A DNA stretch of 38,840 bases from Flavobacteriaceae bacterium. Lineage in GTDB: Bacteria > Bacteroidota > Bacteroidia > Flavobacteriales > Flavobacteriaceae. The translations under genes were made by a program, and so were the position numbers. The DNA is taken from contig JABAZL010000075.1 in the NCBI GenBank assembly GCA_018608425.1, forward strand, positions 1 through 38,840, in the 5' to 3' direction. How positions within the stretch are numbered: the stretch's first letter is position 1; each line of letters starts with the position of its first letter. The notes beneath the pieces are model-generated. The model ran no database searches and was not told where the DNA came from. It was given only the letters and a program-made list of their open reading frames with translations. Below, piece after piece: positions 26,283-34,536 of the stretch.

Positions 26283-28334
26283 CTATAGGGCTTTATAGTA
26301 TTCGTGCATTTCCCACTGGGAACGATATGGTTTACCGGTTGTTTCCTTGAATTTATTTTGGATTGGCCCATTCAAAATACGAGCCTTCACGTTGTCGTTC
26401 CAACTGATCATAAAGGTGTCTACGATTTGTTTTTGCAGATCCAAGTCATAAATTGGGCAAGCTACCTCTACTCTATTTTCGATATTACGGGTCATCAAAT
26501 CTGCAGATGAAATGTACATTTTTGGCTCGCCTCCATTTTCAAAAATATAGACTCTAGGATGTTCCAGATATTTATCCACTATACTAATAACTTCGATACG
26601 TTCGCTCATTCCCTTAATACCCGGAATCAAACAACACACTCCACGAACGATCATATGAATTTCAACACCAGCATTGCTGGCTTCATAGAGCTTATCAATG
26701 ATTTTGTAGTTTGTAATGCTGTTGAGTTTTAGCTTTATTTTCGCCGTCTTCCCCAACAACGCGTTCTCTATTTCATTTTCAATCAGTCGATTCAATACTA
26801 TAGCGGTATAATGCGGAGAAACGATCAAATGTTTGTAGGAATTAATCTTATAATTTACTTCGAAAAAACCAAACACCTTTCCAACATCTTTCAATACTTT
26901 TTGATGGGAAGTAAACAAAGTGTAATCTGTATAAACTTTTGCTGTGCTTTCATTGAAATTCCCTGAACTAATGAAGCCGTAGCGTTTCAATTTTTTACCT
27001 TCTTCTCGTTCTACTAGGCAGATTTTAGTGTGGACTTTCAGTCCTGGAACACCAAAAATAAGTTGTACCCCAGCAGCATCTAAACGTTCCGCGAAGATGA
27101 TGTTGTTCTTCTCATCAAAACGTGCTTGCAATTCGATTTGTACAGTAACCTTCTTCCCGTTTTTAGCGGCATTGATTAAGGCACTCACAACCTGAGAATT
27201 TTGAGACAAACGGTAGAGGGTTATTTTTATATTTCGAACCTTAGGATCCAAGGCAGCCTCCCGTAAAAATTTGATGATGTAGGCATAGTTATGATAAGGA
27301 GCATAAAGGAGATAGTCTTTTTCTGCAATCGATTTAAAAATATTACCATCCAAACGCAAACCTTTTATCGGCAAAGGAGCTACAGAAGGGTACATCAAGT
27401 CATCCCGATCCAAACTTGGGAAATTCATATAATCTCTTCGGTGGTGGTACCTACCTCCAGGAATTAGGCTGTCAGTTGTTCCAATCCCTAGTTTTTTCAT
27501 GATGAAATTCAATGTGTCCTCGGTAATGGTTTTATCATATACCAATCGAACGGGATCGCCAATCATTCGATCTTTAACACTATTCATTATTTTTTCAACA
27601 TAACTTTTCCCAACATCTTCCTCCAAGTCAAGTTCAGCATCACGGGTTATTTTTACCATATGCGCTTCAATCGAAGAATAATTGAACATGTTGAAAATCA
27701 AATGAAAATTATAGCGAATCAAATCATCTAAGAGCATTACATACTGCTTGTCTCCTTCTTTGGGAAGCACTACAAAACGATCCAATTGCTTTGGCAACTC
27801 AATCAAAGCATATAAGGGGGATGATTCACCCTGTTCGTCAACTGTAAGTGTTACAACTAAAAAAGCTTTATTGTCACTCAAATCCTGTACTTGATCGTGC
27901 AGGATAACGGTTACCAATGCAGGTCCAACCTTTTCAATGAAAAATTCATTTAAAAATTGCTCTTGATCTGGACGGACTTCTTTTTCATTTAAAAAGATAA
28001 TATTCTCTTCGGCTAACTCCTTTTCTATGTTTTGTAGAATATCAAGGCTTTCGCGTTGTTGATCAATAACAATTTGTGTTATTTCTTCTAACAACTCAGA
28101 AGCTGCTATACCTCCAAGAGCTTTTTTACCTGTCAAAACGGACTGAGAAATACGTTTTACAGTAGCAAATCGGACTTGAAAAAACTCATCTAAGTTATTA
28201 GAAAATATACCTAAGAAACGAAGACGTTCAATTAAAGGAACTGACTTTTCAGATGCTTCTTGAAGTACACGAGCGTTAAAATCCAACCAGCTTATTTCGC
28301 GATTGACGTATCGTTTAGACTGAAGTTCTTTCAT
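26283..28334 (-). CDS. ppk1: Polyphosphate kinase 1
   Basis: It reversibly transfers the ATP gamma-phosphate to growing polyphosphate. The 683-aa length is normal for PPK1, with the N, head, C1 and C2 domains. The phosphorylated His is His435 in GLKVHTKICL, and His592 in KYLEHPRVYIF is also kept. The numbering coincides with E. coli. The position of E. coli His454 (YAHIGTGNF) is Phe here (RYGFISSGNF), possibly a lineage feature. The conserved NRELSW-like start appears as NREISWLDFNARVL. It overlaps sixA by 4 bases and is followed 5 bases later by ppx, so synthesis and breakdown enzymes are co-expressed. Confidence 0.96.
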   Translation of the reverse strand: MKELQSKRYVNREISWLDFNARVLQEASEKSVPLIERLRFLGIFSNNLDEFFQVRFATVKRISQSVLTGKKALGGIAASELLEEITQIVIDQQRESLDILQNIEKELAEENIIFLNEKEVRPDQEQFLNEFFIEKVGPALVTVILHDQVQDLSDNKAFLVVTLTVDEQGESSPLYALIELPKQLDRFVVLPKEGDKQYVMLLDDLIRYNFHLIFNMFNYSSIEAHMVKITRDAELDLEEDVGKSYVEKIMNSVKDRMIGDPVRLVYDKTITEDTLNFIMKKLGIGTTDSLIPGGRYHHRRDYMNFPSLDRDDLMYPSVAPLPIKGLRLDGNIFKSIAEKDYLLYAPYHNYAYIIKFLREAALDPKVRNIKITLYRLSQNSQVVSALINAAKNGKKVTVQIELQARFDEKNNIIFAERLDAAGVQLIFGVPGLKVHTKICLVEREEGKKLKRYGFISSGNFNESTAKVYTDYTLFTSHQKVLKDVGKVFGFFEVNYKINSYKHLIVSPHYTAIVLNRLIENEIENALLGKTAKIKLKLNSITNYKIIDKLYEASNAGVEIHMIVRGVCCLIPGIKGMSERIEVISIVDKYLEHPRVYIFENGGEPKMYISSADLMTRNIENRVEVACPIYDLDLQKQIVDTFMISWNDNVKARILNGPIQNKFKETTGKPYRSQWEMHEYYKAL

Positions 28335-28819
28335 AAATTTGATAGCGATTTTCGTGAACCATTTAAAGATGTTCCTTGTTTAATTTCTGACCAGTGGTTG
28401 GCTTCAAAAGTAAGTTGAGCCCAACAAGCTGTGCTGAGTTCTGGAACGTTATTACTGGATAATTCTTGGGCGACTTCTGAAAAGGCAGGATTGTGACCTA
28501 CAATCAATAGGTGATCATAAACGTCGTCTAACCTTTTAATATAGGAGATTATATCGCTGGAACTAAAAGTGTACAGCGCTTCATCAATTTTAATTTTATT
28601 CATATCATAGCCCAGAGTATGAGCCAAGATGGTTGCTGTGTGTAATGCTCTATTTGCCGGACTAGACATGATACACTGTGCAGCACTAAAAGTATCTTTC
28701 CAATGCAATGCTACTTGCTGAATCGCTTTTACACCAGAACTTGAAAGCGGTCGATTACGATCCGAAACCGGGCTATCCCAATTGGACTTAGCATGTCTTA
28801 AAAAGATCAGGTTTTTCAT
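28331..28819 (-). CDS. sixA: SixA-like histidine phosphatase
   Basis: A 162-aa histidine-phosphatase-superfamily protein. The catalytic loop LRHAKSNWD (His9) has the RHAKS form of the SixA subgroup instead of RHG. A second His lies in LLIVGHNPAFSE, and the SSPANRALHTATILA segment supplies an arginine pocket. E. coli SixA dephosphorylates phosphohistidine on signalling proteins. The actual target here is unknown. Overlap with ppk1 (4 bases), whose product works through a phosphohistidine, is suggestive but may be chance. It starts one base after the pdxH stop. Confidence 0.87.
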   Translation of the reverse strand: MKNLIFLRHAKSNWDSPVSDRNRPLSSSGVKAIQQVALHWKDTFSAAQCIMSSPANRALHTATILAHTLGYDMNKIKIDEALYTFSSSDIISYIKRLDDVYDHLLIVGHNPAFSEVAQELSSNNVPELSTACWAQLTFEANHWSEIKQGTSLNGSRKSLSNL

Positions 28820-28820
28820 T

Positions 28821-29474
28821 TTATGGTGCTAGACGTGTTGTTGTCCAGATTTTTTTTTCATTTAAAGAAAACTCCATTCGATCATGTAAACGATTGGGTC
28901 TGCCTTGCCAAAATTCATAACTATGGGGTACCACTAAAAAACCACCCCAATAATCAGGACGTTTTATTTCTTCTTGCTCGTATTGTACTTGAAATTTCTG
29001 GAGACGGTTTTCTAAAAAATCACGATCATCAATGGGTTGGCTTTGTGGAGAAACAATAGCTCCTAATTGACTTCCAATTGGGCGGGAATAGAAATAGGCA
29101 TCAGAAGTTTCTTCTGAAACTTTTTGAGCTACACCTTTAATTATGATTTGACGTTCCATTGCTGGCCAGAAAAAAGTTAATCCAACTTTGTTGTAGGCTT
29201 CAATTGCTTGACCTTTTTGACTTTTATAGTTGGTGTAAAAAACAAAACCCTCTGAACTGAACTGTTTTAACAATACCACACGAGCCTTTGGAAATCCATC
29301 TGCACCAAGTGTAGCAATACTCATTGCATTGGCTTCTTCTACTTCGGGATGAGCATCAGCAGCTGCAAACCAATCTTGAAACAACGCCGTCGGATGCATT
29401 GTTTTTTTATCATCGCCTAGAGCACCTTTTTCGTATGACTTCCGTAGGTGTCCAATGTCGTTCTCTTCCTTCAT
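28821..29474 (-). CDS. pdxH: Pyridoxamine 5'-phosphate oxidase
   Basis: An FMN-dependent oxidase that makes pyridoxal 5'-phosphate, the cofactor used by ThrC among others. Typical segments are PTALFQDWFAAA, AMSIATLGADGFPKARVVLLK, FVFYTNYKSQKGQ and the C-terminal SYEFWQGRPNRLHDR that contacts substrate and FMN. At 217 aa it is full length. It is the first gene of a four-gene run (pdxH-sixA-ppk1-ppx) preceded by a 90-base gap after rnz, where a promoter could lie. I saw no convincing promoter box there. Confidence 0.96.
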   Translation of the reverse strand: MKEENDIGHLRKSYEKGALGDDKKTMHPTALFQDWFAAADAHPEVEEANAMSIATLGADGFPKARVVLLKQFSSEGFVFYTNYKSQKGQAIEAYNKVGLTFFWPAMERQIIIKGVAQKVSEETSDAYFYSRPIGSQLGAIVSPQSQPIDDRDFLENRLQKFQVQYEQEEIKRPDYWGGFLVVPHSYEFWQGRPNRLHDRMEFSLNEKKIWTTTRLAP

Positions 29475-29564
29475 AACTGCAAGTTACAATAACCGAGAAA
29501 GAAATTTAAATTTTGAGCACTGAAAGGGAGTAAAATTCGTGTTTATTCAGATAAACTAGTACCA

Positions 29565-30470
29565 CTATATATCGAAAACCTTGTTGTCTTCGGCTAAATA
29601 TACGTTTTGGAAAGACTCTTGTGCTTCTGCAACAAATGCATTTAAATCGCCATAACGCGTAGAATAATGCCCAAGAATTAGGCCGCCGACTTGAGCCTTG
29701 GCTGCAATTTGTGCTGCTTGCCCTGCTGTACTATGCTTGGTTTTTGCTGCTAAATCGAGATGATTTTTTAAAAAAGTAGATTCGTGATACAACATTGTAG
29801 CGTTTGCAATGATGGGAACGATATCTTCTTTATAAGCAGTATCGCTACAAAAGGCATACGACTTTGGTGGTTCAGGGTCGAATGTTAACTGTGCATTTGA
29901 AATTAATTCGCCCGCAGTGTTTATAAAATCTTTCCCAGATTTTAGGTTTTCCATATCACAAACCTCAACACCGTGATTTTTTGCAGCTTCGCTATTAATT
30001 TTACGTGAACCGACTTTTTCTTCAAAAAAATAACCGTTGGTATATACACGGTGATCCAAAGGAACGGTAGAAACTTTTATTTTCTCGTCATCAAAAACAA
30101 CTACGGATTCTGTATGGTCCAATTCATGAAAGTAGAGCGCATAATCCGTCCAAGATTTAGCCAATTTGAGTTGCAGGGTAATAATTTCTTTGATTCCCTT
30201 TGGTCCATATATATGTAAATCAGCTTCTCTTCCCAGTAAACGAAACGTACTGATCAGTCCGATTAAGCCATAAAAATGATCTCCATGAAGGTGTGAAATA
30301 AAAATGTGCTGAATACGAGCAAATTTAACCCCCAACTTACGCAACTGCATTTGTGTACCCTCTCCACAATCGATTAGCATCAAATGTCCTTTTATTTCAA
30401 GTAATTGAGCAGTGGTTTGAGCGTTTTTACGTGGGGTTGCGGCATGACAGCCGATGATGGTTAATTGCAT
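29565..30470 (-). CDS. rnz: Ribonuclease Z
   Basis: A metallo-beta-lactamase-fold endonuclease that trims tRNA 3' ends. The zinc-binding motif is HLHGDH (residues 60-65). Further ligands appear in the AFCSDTAYKE region and LGHYSTRY, and TKHSTAGQAA provides the conserved HST of RNase Z. At 301 aa it is the short bacterial form. It follows the 109-aa unknown by 4 bases at the end of the pyrR-pyrB run. Together with rnpB, the window encodes both tRNA end-processing activities. Confidence 0.95.
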   Translation of the reverse strand: MQLTIIGCHAATPRKNAQTTAQLLEIKGHLMLIDCGEGTQMQLRKLGVKFARIQHIFISHLHGDHFYGLIGLISTFRLLGREADLHIYGPKGIKEIITLQLKLAKSWTDYALYFHELDHTESVVVFDDEKIKVSTVPLDHRVYTNGYFFEEKVGSRKINSEAAKNHGVEVCDMENLKSGKDFINTAGELISNAQLTFDPEPPKSYAFCSDTAYKEDIVPIIANATMLYHESTFLKNHLDLAAKTKHSTAGQAAQIAAKAQVGGLILGHYSTRYGDLNAFVAEAQESFQNVYLAEDNKVFDI

Positions 30471-30474
30471 AAAT

Positions 30475-30804
30475 CTAAAATCCTAAGTCGCGTTGAATAC
30501 GCTCCAATTCGATAAAATCGTGAGCTTCTTCTAGTGTTGGGACAAAAACCCAAGCCTCTGGAAAGTCACTGTATTGTTTGGGTAAAGCAACGGCAACACA
30601 AGTATTGTTTTCGTTTTGGAAGGACGTTAAAACTAAATCTAGCGCCTCTTTGTACGCATTCAGGTTTGGAAGTTGTAGCGCGTCTAGGACAACATCACCC
30701 CCCTCTACTTCCTTAATATATTCCGAACAAAAAGTTTTTGAATCTCTAATGTTTTCCTCATCTAATCGCAAAACAAGGGTATTATTTTCTTTACTTAAAA
30801 TCAT
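30475..30804 (-). CDS. Small STAS-like protein of unknown function
   Basis: A 109-aa acidic protein. The pattern of a beta strand (TLVLRLDEE), a helix (SKTFCSEYIKEV) and a second strand (GDVVLDALQLPNL) resembles the anti-sigma-factor antagonist (STAS) fold. The conserved Ser/Thr phosphorylation site of true anti-anti-sigma factors is not evident. Homologues are often mislabelled ribonuclease Z because of the neighbouring gene; it has no metal-binding motif. It overlaps the pyrB stop by one base and lies 4 bases before rnz, so it is co-transcribed with both. I cannot assign a function. Confidence 0.75.
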   Translation of the reverse strand: MILSKENNTLVLRLDEENIRDSKTFCSEYIKEVEGGDVVLDALQLPNLNAYKEALDLVLTSFQNENNTCVAVALPKQYSDFPEAWVFVPTLEEAHDFIELERIQRDLGF

Positions 30805-31739
30805 TATGCAGGTATCATTATTTTTGAGGCTAAAAGATAAATCACAGCCATGCGAATCGCAACGCCATTTTCTACTTGATCTAAAATGATGGCTTGGTCA
30901 GAATCGGCTACTTGAGAACTGATTTCGACACCTCGATTGATTGGTCCGGGGTGTAAGACAACAATTTCTTTATTTAAACTTTTAAGTAATGGGAGATCCA
31001 AACCATAAAGCTGCGTATATTCTCGGATGGAAGGGAAATAACTCTTATCCATACGTTCATTCTGTACACGGAGCATATTCGCCGCATCACACCATTGAAG
31101 GGCTTTCTTAAGGTCTAATTCAACTTCAACACCTAAAGACTCATAATGCTTAGGCAAAAGGCTTTTAGGTCCGCATAGCTTAACTTCTGCGCCTAGTTTC
31201 TTTAAAGCAAAAATATTGGAGAGCGCTACTCGCGAATGCAAGATATCTCCAACAATTACTATTTTTTTACCCGCTACCTCTCCGAATTTTTCTCGTATAG
31301 AAAAAGCGTCAAGTAAGGCTTGGGTTGGATGTTCGTGGGTTCCATCACCAGCATTGATTATACAGGCATCGACATTCTTAGATAAAAAAGAAGCTGCACC
31401 CGGATTGGGGTGACGCATCACAACCATATCGACCTTCATGGCCAAGATGTTGTTTACCGTATCGATAAGAGTTTCTCCTTTTTTAACAGAAGATTGAGCC
31501 GCAGAAAAATTAATAACATCTGCACTTAAGCGTTTTTCGGCTAACTCGAAAGAAAGCTTTGTTCGGGTACTGTTTTCAAAAAAAAGATTGGCAATTGTTA
31601 CATCTCGTAGGGTTGGTACCTTCTTTATCTTTCTGTTGATTACTTCTTTGAAATGATCCGCAGTTTCAAAGATGAGATGAAGGTCATCTTCTTTCAGGTA
31701 TTTTATTCCCAATAAATGGTCTACACTTAATTCACTCAT
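30804..31739 (-). CDS. pyrB: Aspartate carbamoyltransferase catalytic subunit
   Basis: It condenses carbamoyl phosphate and aspartate in pyrimidine synthesis. Carbamoyl-phosphate-binding FENSTRTKLSFE is followed by SSVKKGETLIDT. Other family segments are MRHPNPGA, HPTQALLDAFSI and the C-terminal LHPGPINRGVEI. At 311 aa it is complete. No pyrI regulatory subunit is present. Instead pyrR lies directly upstream with a 4-base overlap, so control is likely through PyrR. Confidence 0.97.
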   Translation of the reverse strand: MSELSVDHLLGIKYLKEDDLHLIFETADHFKEVINRKIKKVPTLRDVTIANLFFENSTRTKLSFELAEKRLSADVINFSAAQSSVKKGETLIDTVNNILAMKVDMVVMRHPNPGAASFLSKNVDACIINAGDGTHEHPTQALLDAFSIREKFGEVAGKKIVIVGDILHSRVALSNIFALKKLGAEVKLCGPKSLLPKHYESLGVEVELDLKKALQWCDAANMLRVQNERMDKSYFPSIREYTQLYGLDLPLLKSLNKEIVVLHPGPINRGVEISSQVADSDQAIILDQVENGVAIRMAVIYLLASKIMIPA

Positions 31740-32281
31740 AGGGTTTCTTTAATCAGATATACAGAATCTTCGTCTGTTATTTCTTTCCACTTCACTTCAA
31801 CCTTATCATTTTGAAGAGAATCTATTTGGCGTCCAACATAATCGGGTTGTATGGGAAGATGACGGCTAAAACGACGATCGATTAGGGTTAATAATTCAAT
31901 TTCACTAGGTCGTCCGTAGGATTCAATTGCCGTTAGGGCTGCTCGAATACTTCTTCCAGTATATAAAACATCGTCTATAAAGACAATACACTTGTCTTCA
32001 ACAGAAACATTCATTTGGGTTGCATTGGCCGCGTGTGGTTTATCTGCTCTTCTAAAATCATCTCTAAAAAAGGTAGTGTCTAATTTTCCATGGGCTACAT
32101 CAACGATACCATAGTTTTTGGAAAGCAGATTGATCAATCGATCCAAAACAAAAGCACCTCGGGGTTGCAAGCCAATAAGCACAGTTTTTGAAAAATCGAG
32201 ATGGCGTTCTATTAATTGACATGCAAGGCGATGCAATAGTATGTCTATTTGGTGTGCATTAAGAAGTAGCTTGGGTTGCAT
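31736..32281 (-). CDS. pyrR: PyrR bifunctional regulator / uracil phosphoribosyltransferase
   Basis: A 181-aa type I phosphoribosyltransferase fold protein. The PRPP loop is IVFIDDVLYTGRSIRAAL, and the N-terminal LIGLQPRGAFVLDRL carries the PPi-binding loop. In Bacillus, PyrR binds pyr mRNA when UMP is high and causes attenuation, with weak uracil phosphoribosyltransferase activity. It heads pyrR-pyrB-unknown-rnz. The ~110-base leader between the rpsA and pyrR genes holds the rpsA terminator and a promoter box. I see no obvious antiterminator in it, so RNA control cannot be confirmed here. Confidence 0.93.
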   Translation of the reverse strand: MQPKLLLNAHQIDILLHRLACQLIERHLDFSKTVLIGLQPRGAFVLDRLINLLSKNYGIVDVAHGKLDTTFFRDDFRRADKPHAANATQMNVSVEDKCIVFIDDVLYTGRSIRAALTAIESYGRPSEIELLTLIDRRFSRHLPIQPDYVGRQIDSLQNDKVEVKWKEITDEDSVYLIKETL

Positions 32282-32299
32282 GCCTTTTGTTTTATACTA

Positions 32300-32307
32300 C
32301 AAAAATA
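32300..32307 (-). promoter_or_regulatory. Candidate -7 promoter box for pyrR
   Basis: The minus strand reads TATTTTTG, an exact TAnnTTTG, placing the transcription start about 12 bases before the pyrR ATG. Since it lies after the rpsA terminator it would give the pyr genes their own transcript. The -33 element is weak. Confidence 0.5.
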
Positions 32308-32342
32308 TTATTTTTTATCTAGCCCACTTGATTTATGGGCAT

Positions 32343-32373
32343 AAAAAAACCCCCTTTAAAAAAGGGGGTTTTA
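32343..32373 (-). terminator. Intrinsic terminator after rpsA
   Basis: A 12-bp stem (AAAACCCCCTTT/AAAGGGGGTTTT) with a 3-base loop has a CCCCC/GGGGG core and a run of seven U on the minus-strand transcript. It starts about 20 bases after the rpsA stop codon and separates rpsA from pyrR. Confidence 0.92.
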
Positions 32374-32391
32374 AGAATAAAGAAAAAAGGA

Positions 32392-34212
32392 TTACTTCCC
32401 TTCCATCTTTTGTTTCAATTCAGCTAAAGCGTCAAGATCTCCAAGAGTTGTTTTTTCAGAGTTACTTGCAGCTATTTTCTTAGTTGCTTTGCGTATGTTA
32501 TTACGCTCTTCTTCTTTGAAAAGTGCTGTATGAGAAGCTACTACACGTTTGAATTCTTTATTGAATTCAATGATTTTGAATTCAATTTCTTCACCCAATC
32601 CGAGTTTGCTTCCATCTTCTTTTTCAAGGTGACGTGAAGGAACAAAAGCAACAACGTGTTCGTTGAAGTTAATTGTCGCTCCTTTGTCTACGATTTCAGC
32701 TAATTCAGCTTTGTGTGTTGTATCTAGTGCAAATTCAGTTTCGTATTTATCCCATGGATTGTCCATTGTTTGTTTGTGACCTAAACTAAGTTTACGTCCT
32801 TCAACATCCAATTCTAATACTAGAACTTCGATTGTATCACCAACCGTCAGAATTTCTGATGGGTGCTTCACTTTCTTAGTCCAAGATAAATCAGAGATGT
32901 ATACTAAACCGTCGATTCCTTCTTCTAGTTCGATGAATACACCGAAGTTAGTGAAGTTTCTTACGATTCCAGAATGCTTCGATTGTACAGGATATTTAGA
33001 AGTAATATCGGTCCAAGGATCTTGAGTCAATTGCTTGATTCCAAGAGACATTTTACGTGTCTCACGATCTAAGGTTAAGATAACTGCTTCTACTTCGTCT
33101 CCAACTTTCACAAAATCTTGAGCCGAACGCAAGTGCGTAGACCAAGACATTTCAGAAACGTGGATAAGACCTTCAACACCATCTTCGATTTCGATAAATG
33201 CGCCATAATCTGCGATCACAACAACTTTACCTTTTACTTTTTGACCTTCTTTGATTGTATCTCCCAATTGATCCCACGGATGAGCGCTCAATTGTTTTAA
33301 TCCTAATTGGATTCTAGATTTGTTATCATCAAAGTCTAAGATTACCACGTTGAGTTTTTGGTCTAATTCCAAAATCTCGTTCGGGTGATTGATACGACTC
33401 CAAGAAAGGTCTGTAATGTGGATTAATCCATCTACACCTCCAAGGTCGATGAATACTCCGTATGAAGTAATGTTTTTAACAGTTCCTTCAAGAACTTGAC
33501 CTTTTTCAAGTTGTCCAATGATTTCTTTTTTCTGTTCTTCGATATCAGCTTCGATCAAGGCTTTATGCGATACAACAACGTTTTTGAATTCTTGGTTAAT
33601 TTTAACCACTTTGAATTCCATTGTTTTATTTACATACTGATCGTAGTCACGGATAGGTTTAACGTCGATTTGAGATCCTGGTAAAAATGCTTCGATTCCG
33701 AAAACATCTACAATCATTCCCCCTTTAGTTCTACATTTAACAAAACCATTAACGATTTCACCTGTATCATGTGCATTGTTAACACGATCCCATGCCTTAA
33801 TCACACGTGCTTTACGGTGAGAAAGAATCAATTGACCTGTTCTGTCTTCACGAGCATCAACGATAACCTCTACGGTATCTCCTACCTTAAGGTCGGGATT
33901 GTAACGGAATTCGTTTAATGAGATAACTCCTTCAGACTTTGCATTGATATCAATGATCGCTTCACGTTCTGTCATAAAGACTACCGTTCCATCAATCACA
34001 TCCTCATCAGCTGTGTCTACAAAATTTTCTTTTACTAGGGTTTCAAACTCTAATAATTGAGCATCTTCGATTACGTCGATACCTTCTTCGTAATTGTGCC
34101 AGTTAAAGTTTGAAAGGAAATCCTCTGCATTATTTGCAGTAGGTTGTGCTTGGGCTTCTTGTGGAGCTGCTTGCTCATTAGCCTCTTGCGGTGTGTTATT
34201 TTCTTCAGCCAT
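32392..34212 (-). CDS. rpsA: 30S ribosomal protein S1
   Basis: An RNA-binding ribosomal protein that helps mRNA engage the 30S subunit. That role matters in Bacteroidetes, which rarely use Shine-Dalgarno sites. Six S1-type OB repeats can be followed: DEDVIDGTVVFMTEREAIID; NGFVKCRTKGGMIVDVFG; EGTVKNITSYGVFIDLGG; KGKVVVIADYGAFIEIED; SGIVRNFTNFGVFIELEE; and a divergent last one. An acidic Gln/Glu-rich N-terminal extension precedes them. I prefer the ATG at 34212 (MAEENN) over the track's 34236 by comparison with relatives; both lie downstream of the promoter. Its own promoter, a leader of about 105 bases and a strong terminator make it monocistronic. Confidence 0.96.
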   Translation of the reverse strand: MAEENNTPQEANEQAAPQEAQAQPTANNAEDFLSNFNWHNYEEGIDVIEDAQLLEFETLVKENFVDTADEDVIDGTVVFMTEREAIIDINAKSEGVISLNEFRYNPDLKVGDTVEVIVDAREDRTGQLILSHRKARVIKAWDRVNNAHDTGEIVNGFVKCRTKGGMIVDVFGIEAFLPGSQIDVKPIRDYDQYVNKTMEFKVVKINQEFKNVVVSHKALIEADIEEQKKEIIGQLEKGQVLEGTVKNITSYGVFIDLGGVDGLIHITDLSWSRINHPNEILELDQKLNVVILDFDDNKSRIQLGLKQLSAHPWDQLGDTIKEGQKVKGKVVVIADYGAFIEIEDGVEGLIHVSEMSWSTHLRSAQDFVKVGDEVEAVILTLDRETRKMSLGIKQLTQDPWTDITSKYPVQSKHSGIVRNFTNFGVFIELEEGIDGLVYISDLSWTKKVKHPSEILTVGDTIEVLVLELDVEGRKLSLGHKQTMDNPWDKYETEFALDTTHKAELAEIVDKGATINFNEHVVAFVPSRHLEKEDGSKLGLGEEIEFKIIEFNKEFKRVVASHTALFKEEERNNIRKATKKIAASNSEKTTLGDLDALAELKQKMEGK

Positions 34213-34260
34213 TGCCGATAAATATTTGTATTCCATTGTTTTGTAGAACTTTAAATGAAA

Positions 34261-34276
34261 AACAACAGAAGTTGTT
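34261..34276 (-). promoter_or_regulatory. Small hairpin in the rpsA 5' leader
   Basis: On the minus strand AACAAC-TTCT-GTTGTT forms a 6-bp stem with a 4-base loop, about 25-50 bases before the rpsA start. S1 represses its own synthesis in E. coli through leader structure. This hairpin is a candidate site here but is weak. Confidence 0.3.
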
Positions 34277-34323
34277 CTTAATTTTCTTTTTGTACTCTCG
34301 TTCTATTTAATCATAAGAGTGCG

Positions 34324-34354
34324 CAAATGTAAGGATAATCTGTTGACAGACAAA
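34324..34354 (-). promoter_or_regulatory. rpsA promoter (consensus Bacteroidetes type)
   Basis: On the minus strand TTTG, exactly 19 bases, then TACATTTG: a full match to TTTG-N19-TAnnTTTG read by the Bacteroidetes primary sigma factor. Transcription should begin near 34317. It is the best promoter in the window, as expected for a highly expressed ribosomal gene. Confidence 0.8.
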
Positions 34355-34383
34355 GACCATAGTGCTGTTTTATATTTATTCCG

Positions 34384-34391
34384 TATTTTTG
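34384..34391 (+). promoter_or_regulatory. Candidate -7 promoter box for the LpxL-like gene
   Basis: TATTTTTG matches TAnnTTTG and would start transcription about 13 bases before the ATG of a 41-codon ORF and about 130 bases before the acyltransferase gene. No good -33 element is visible. It lies back-to-back with the rpsA promoter. Confidence 0.45.
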
Positions 34392-34410
34392 CGAAACCAA
34401 ATTTCATCCT

Positions 34411-34536
34411 ATGCAACTAAACCTCCCTATCCAAGGGGAATTGTCTGTGCTCCGTGGAGCAAAAACAAAGCCTGTATTTTACTGTAGATCAATAAAAAAA
34501 CCATGCTGCATTTCTAAATGGAATTCAGATGAATAG
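34411..34536 (+). CDS. Possible small ORF upstream of the acyltransferase gene
   Basis: 41 codons (MQLNLPIQGELSVLRGAK..., ending KWNSDE), not in the track. It starts about 20 bases after a good -7 box and its stop overlaps the start of the next gene by 8 bases, which could couple translation. I recognise no family and there is no signal peptide or membrane segment. It contains three Cys. It may be a true small protein, the remnant of a longer gene, or chance. Confidence 0.3.
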   Translation: MQLNLPIQGELSVLRGAKTKPVFYCRSIKKPCCISKWNSDE

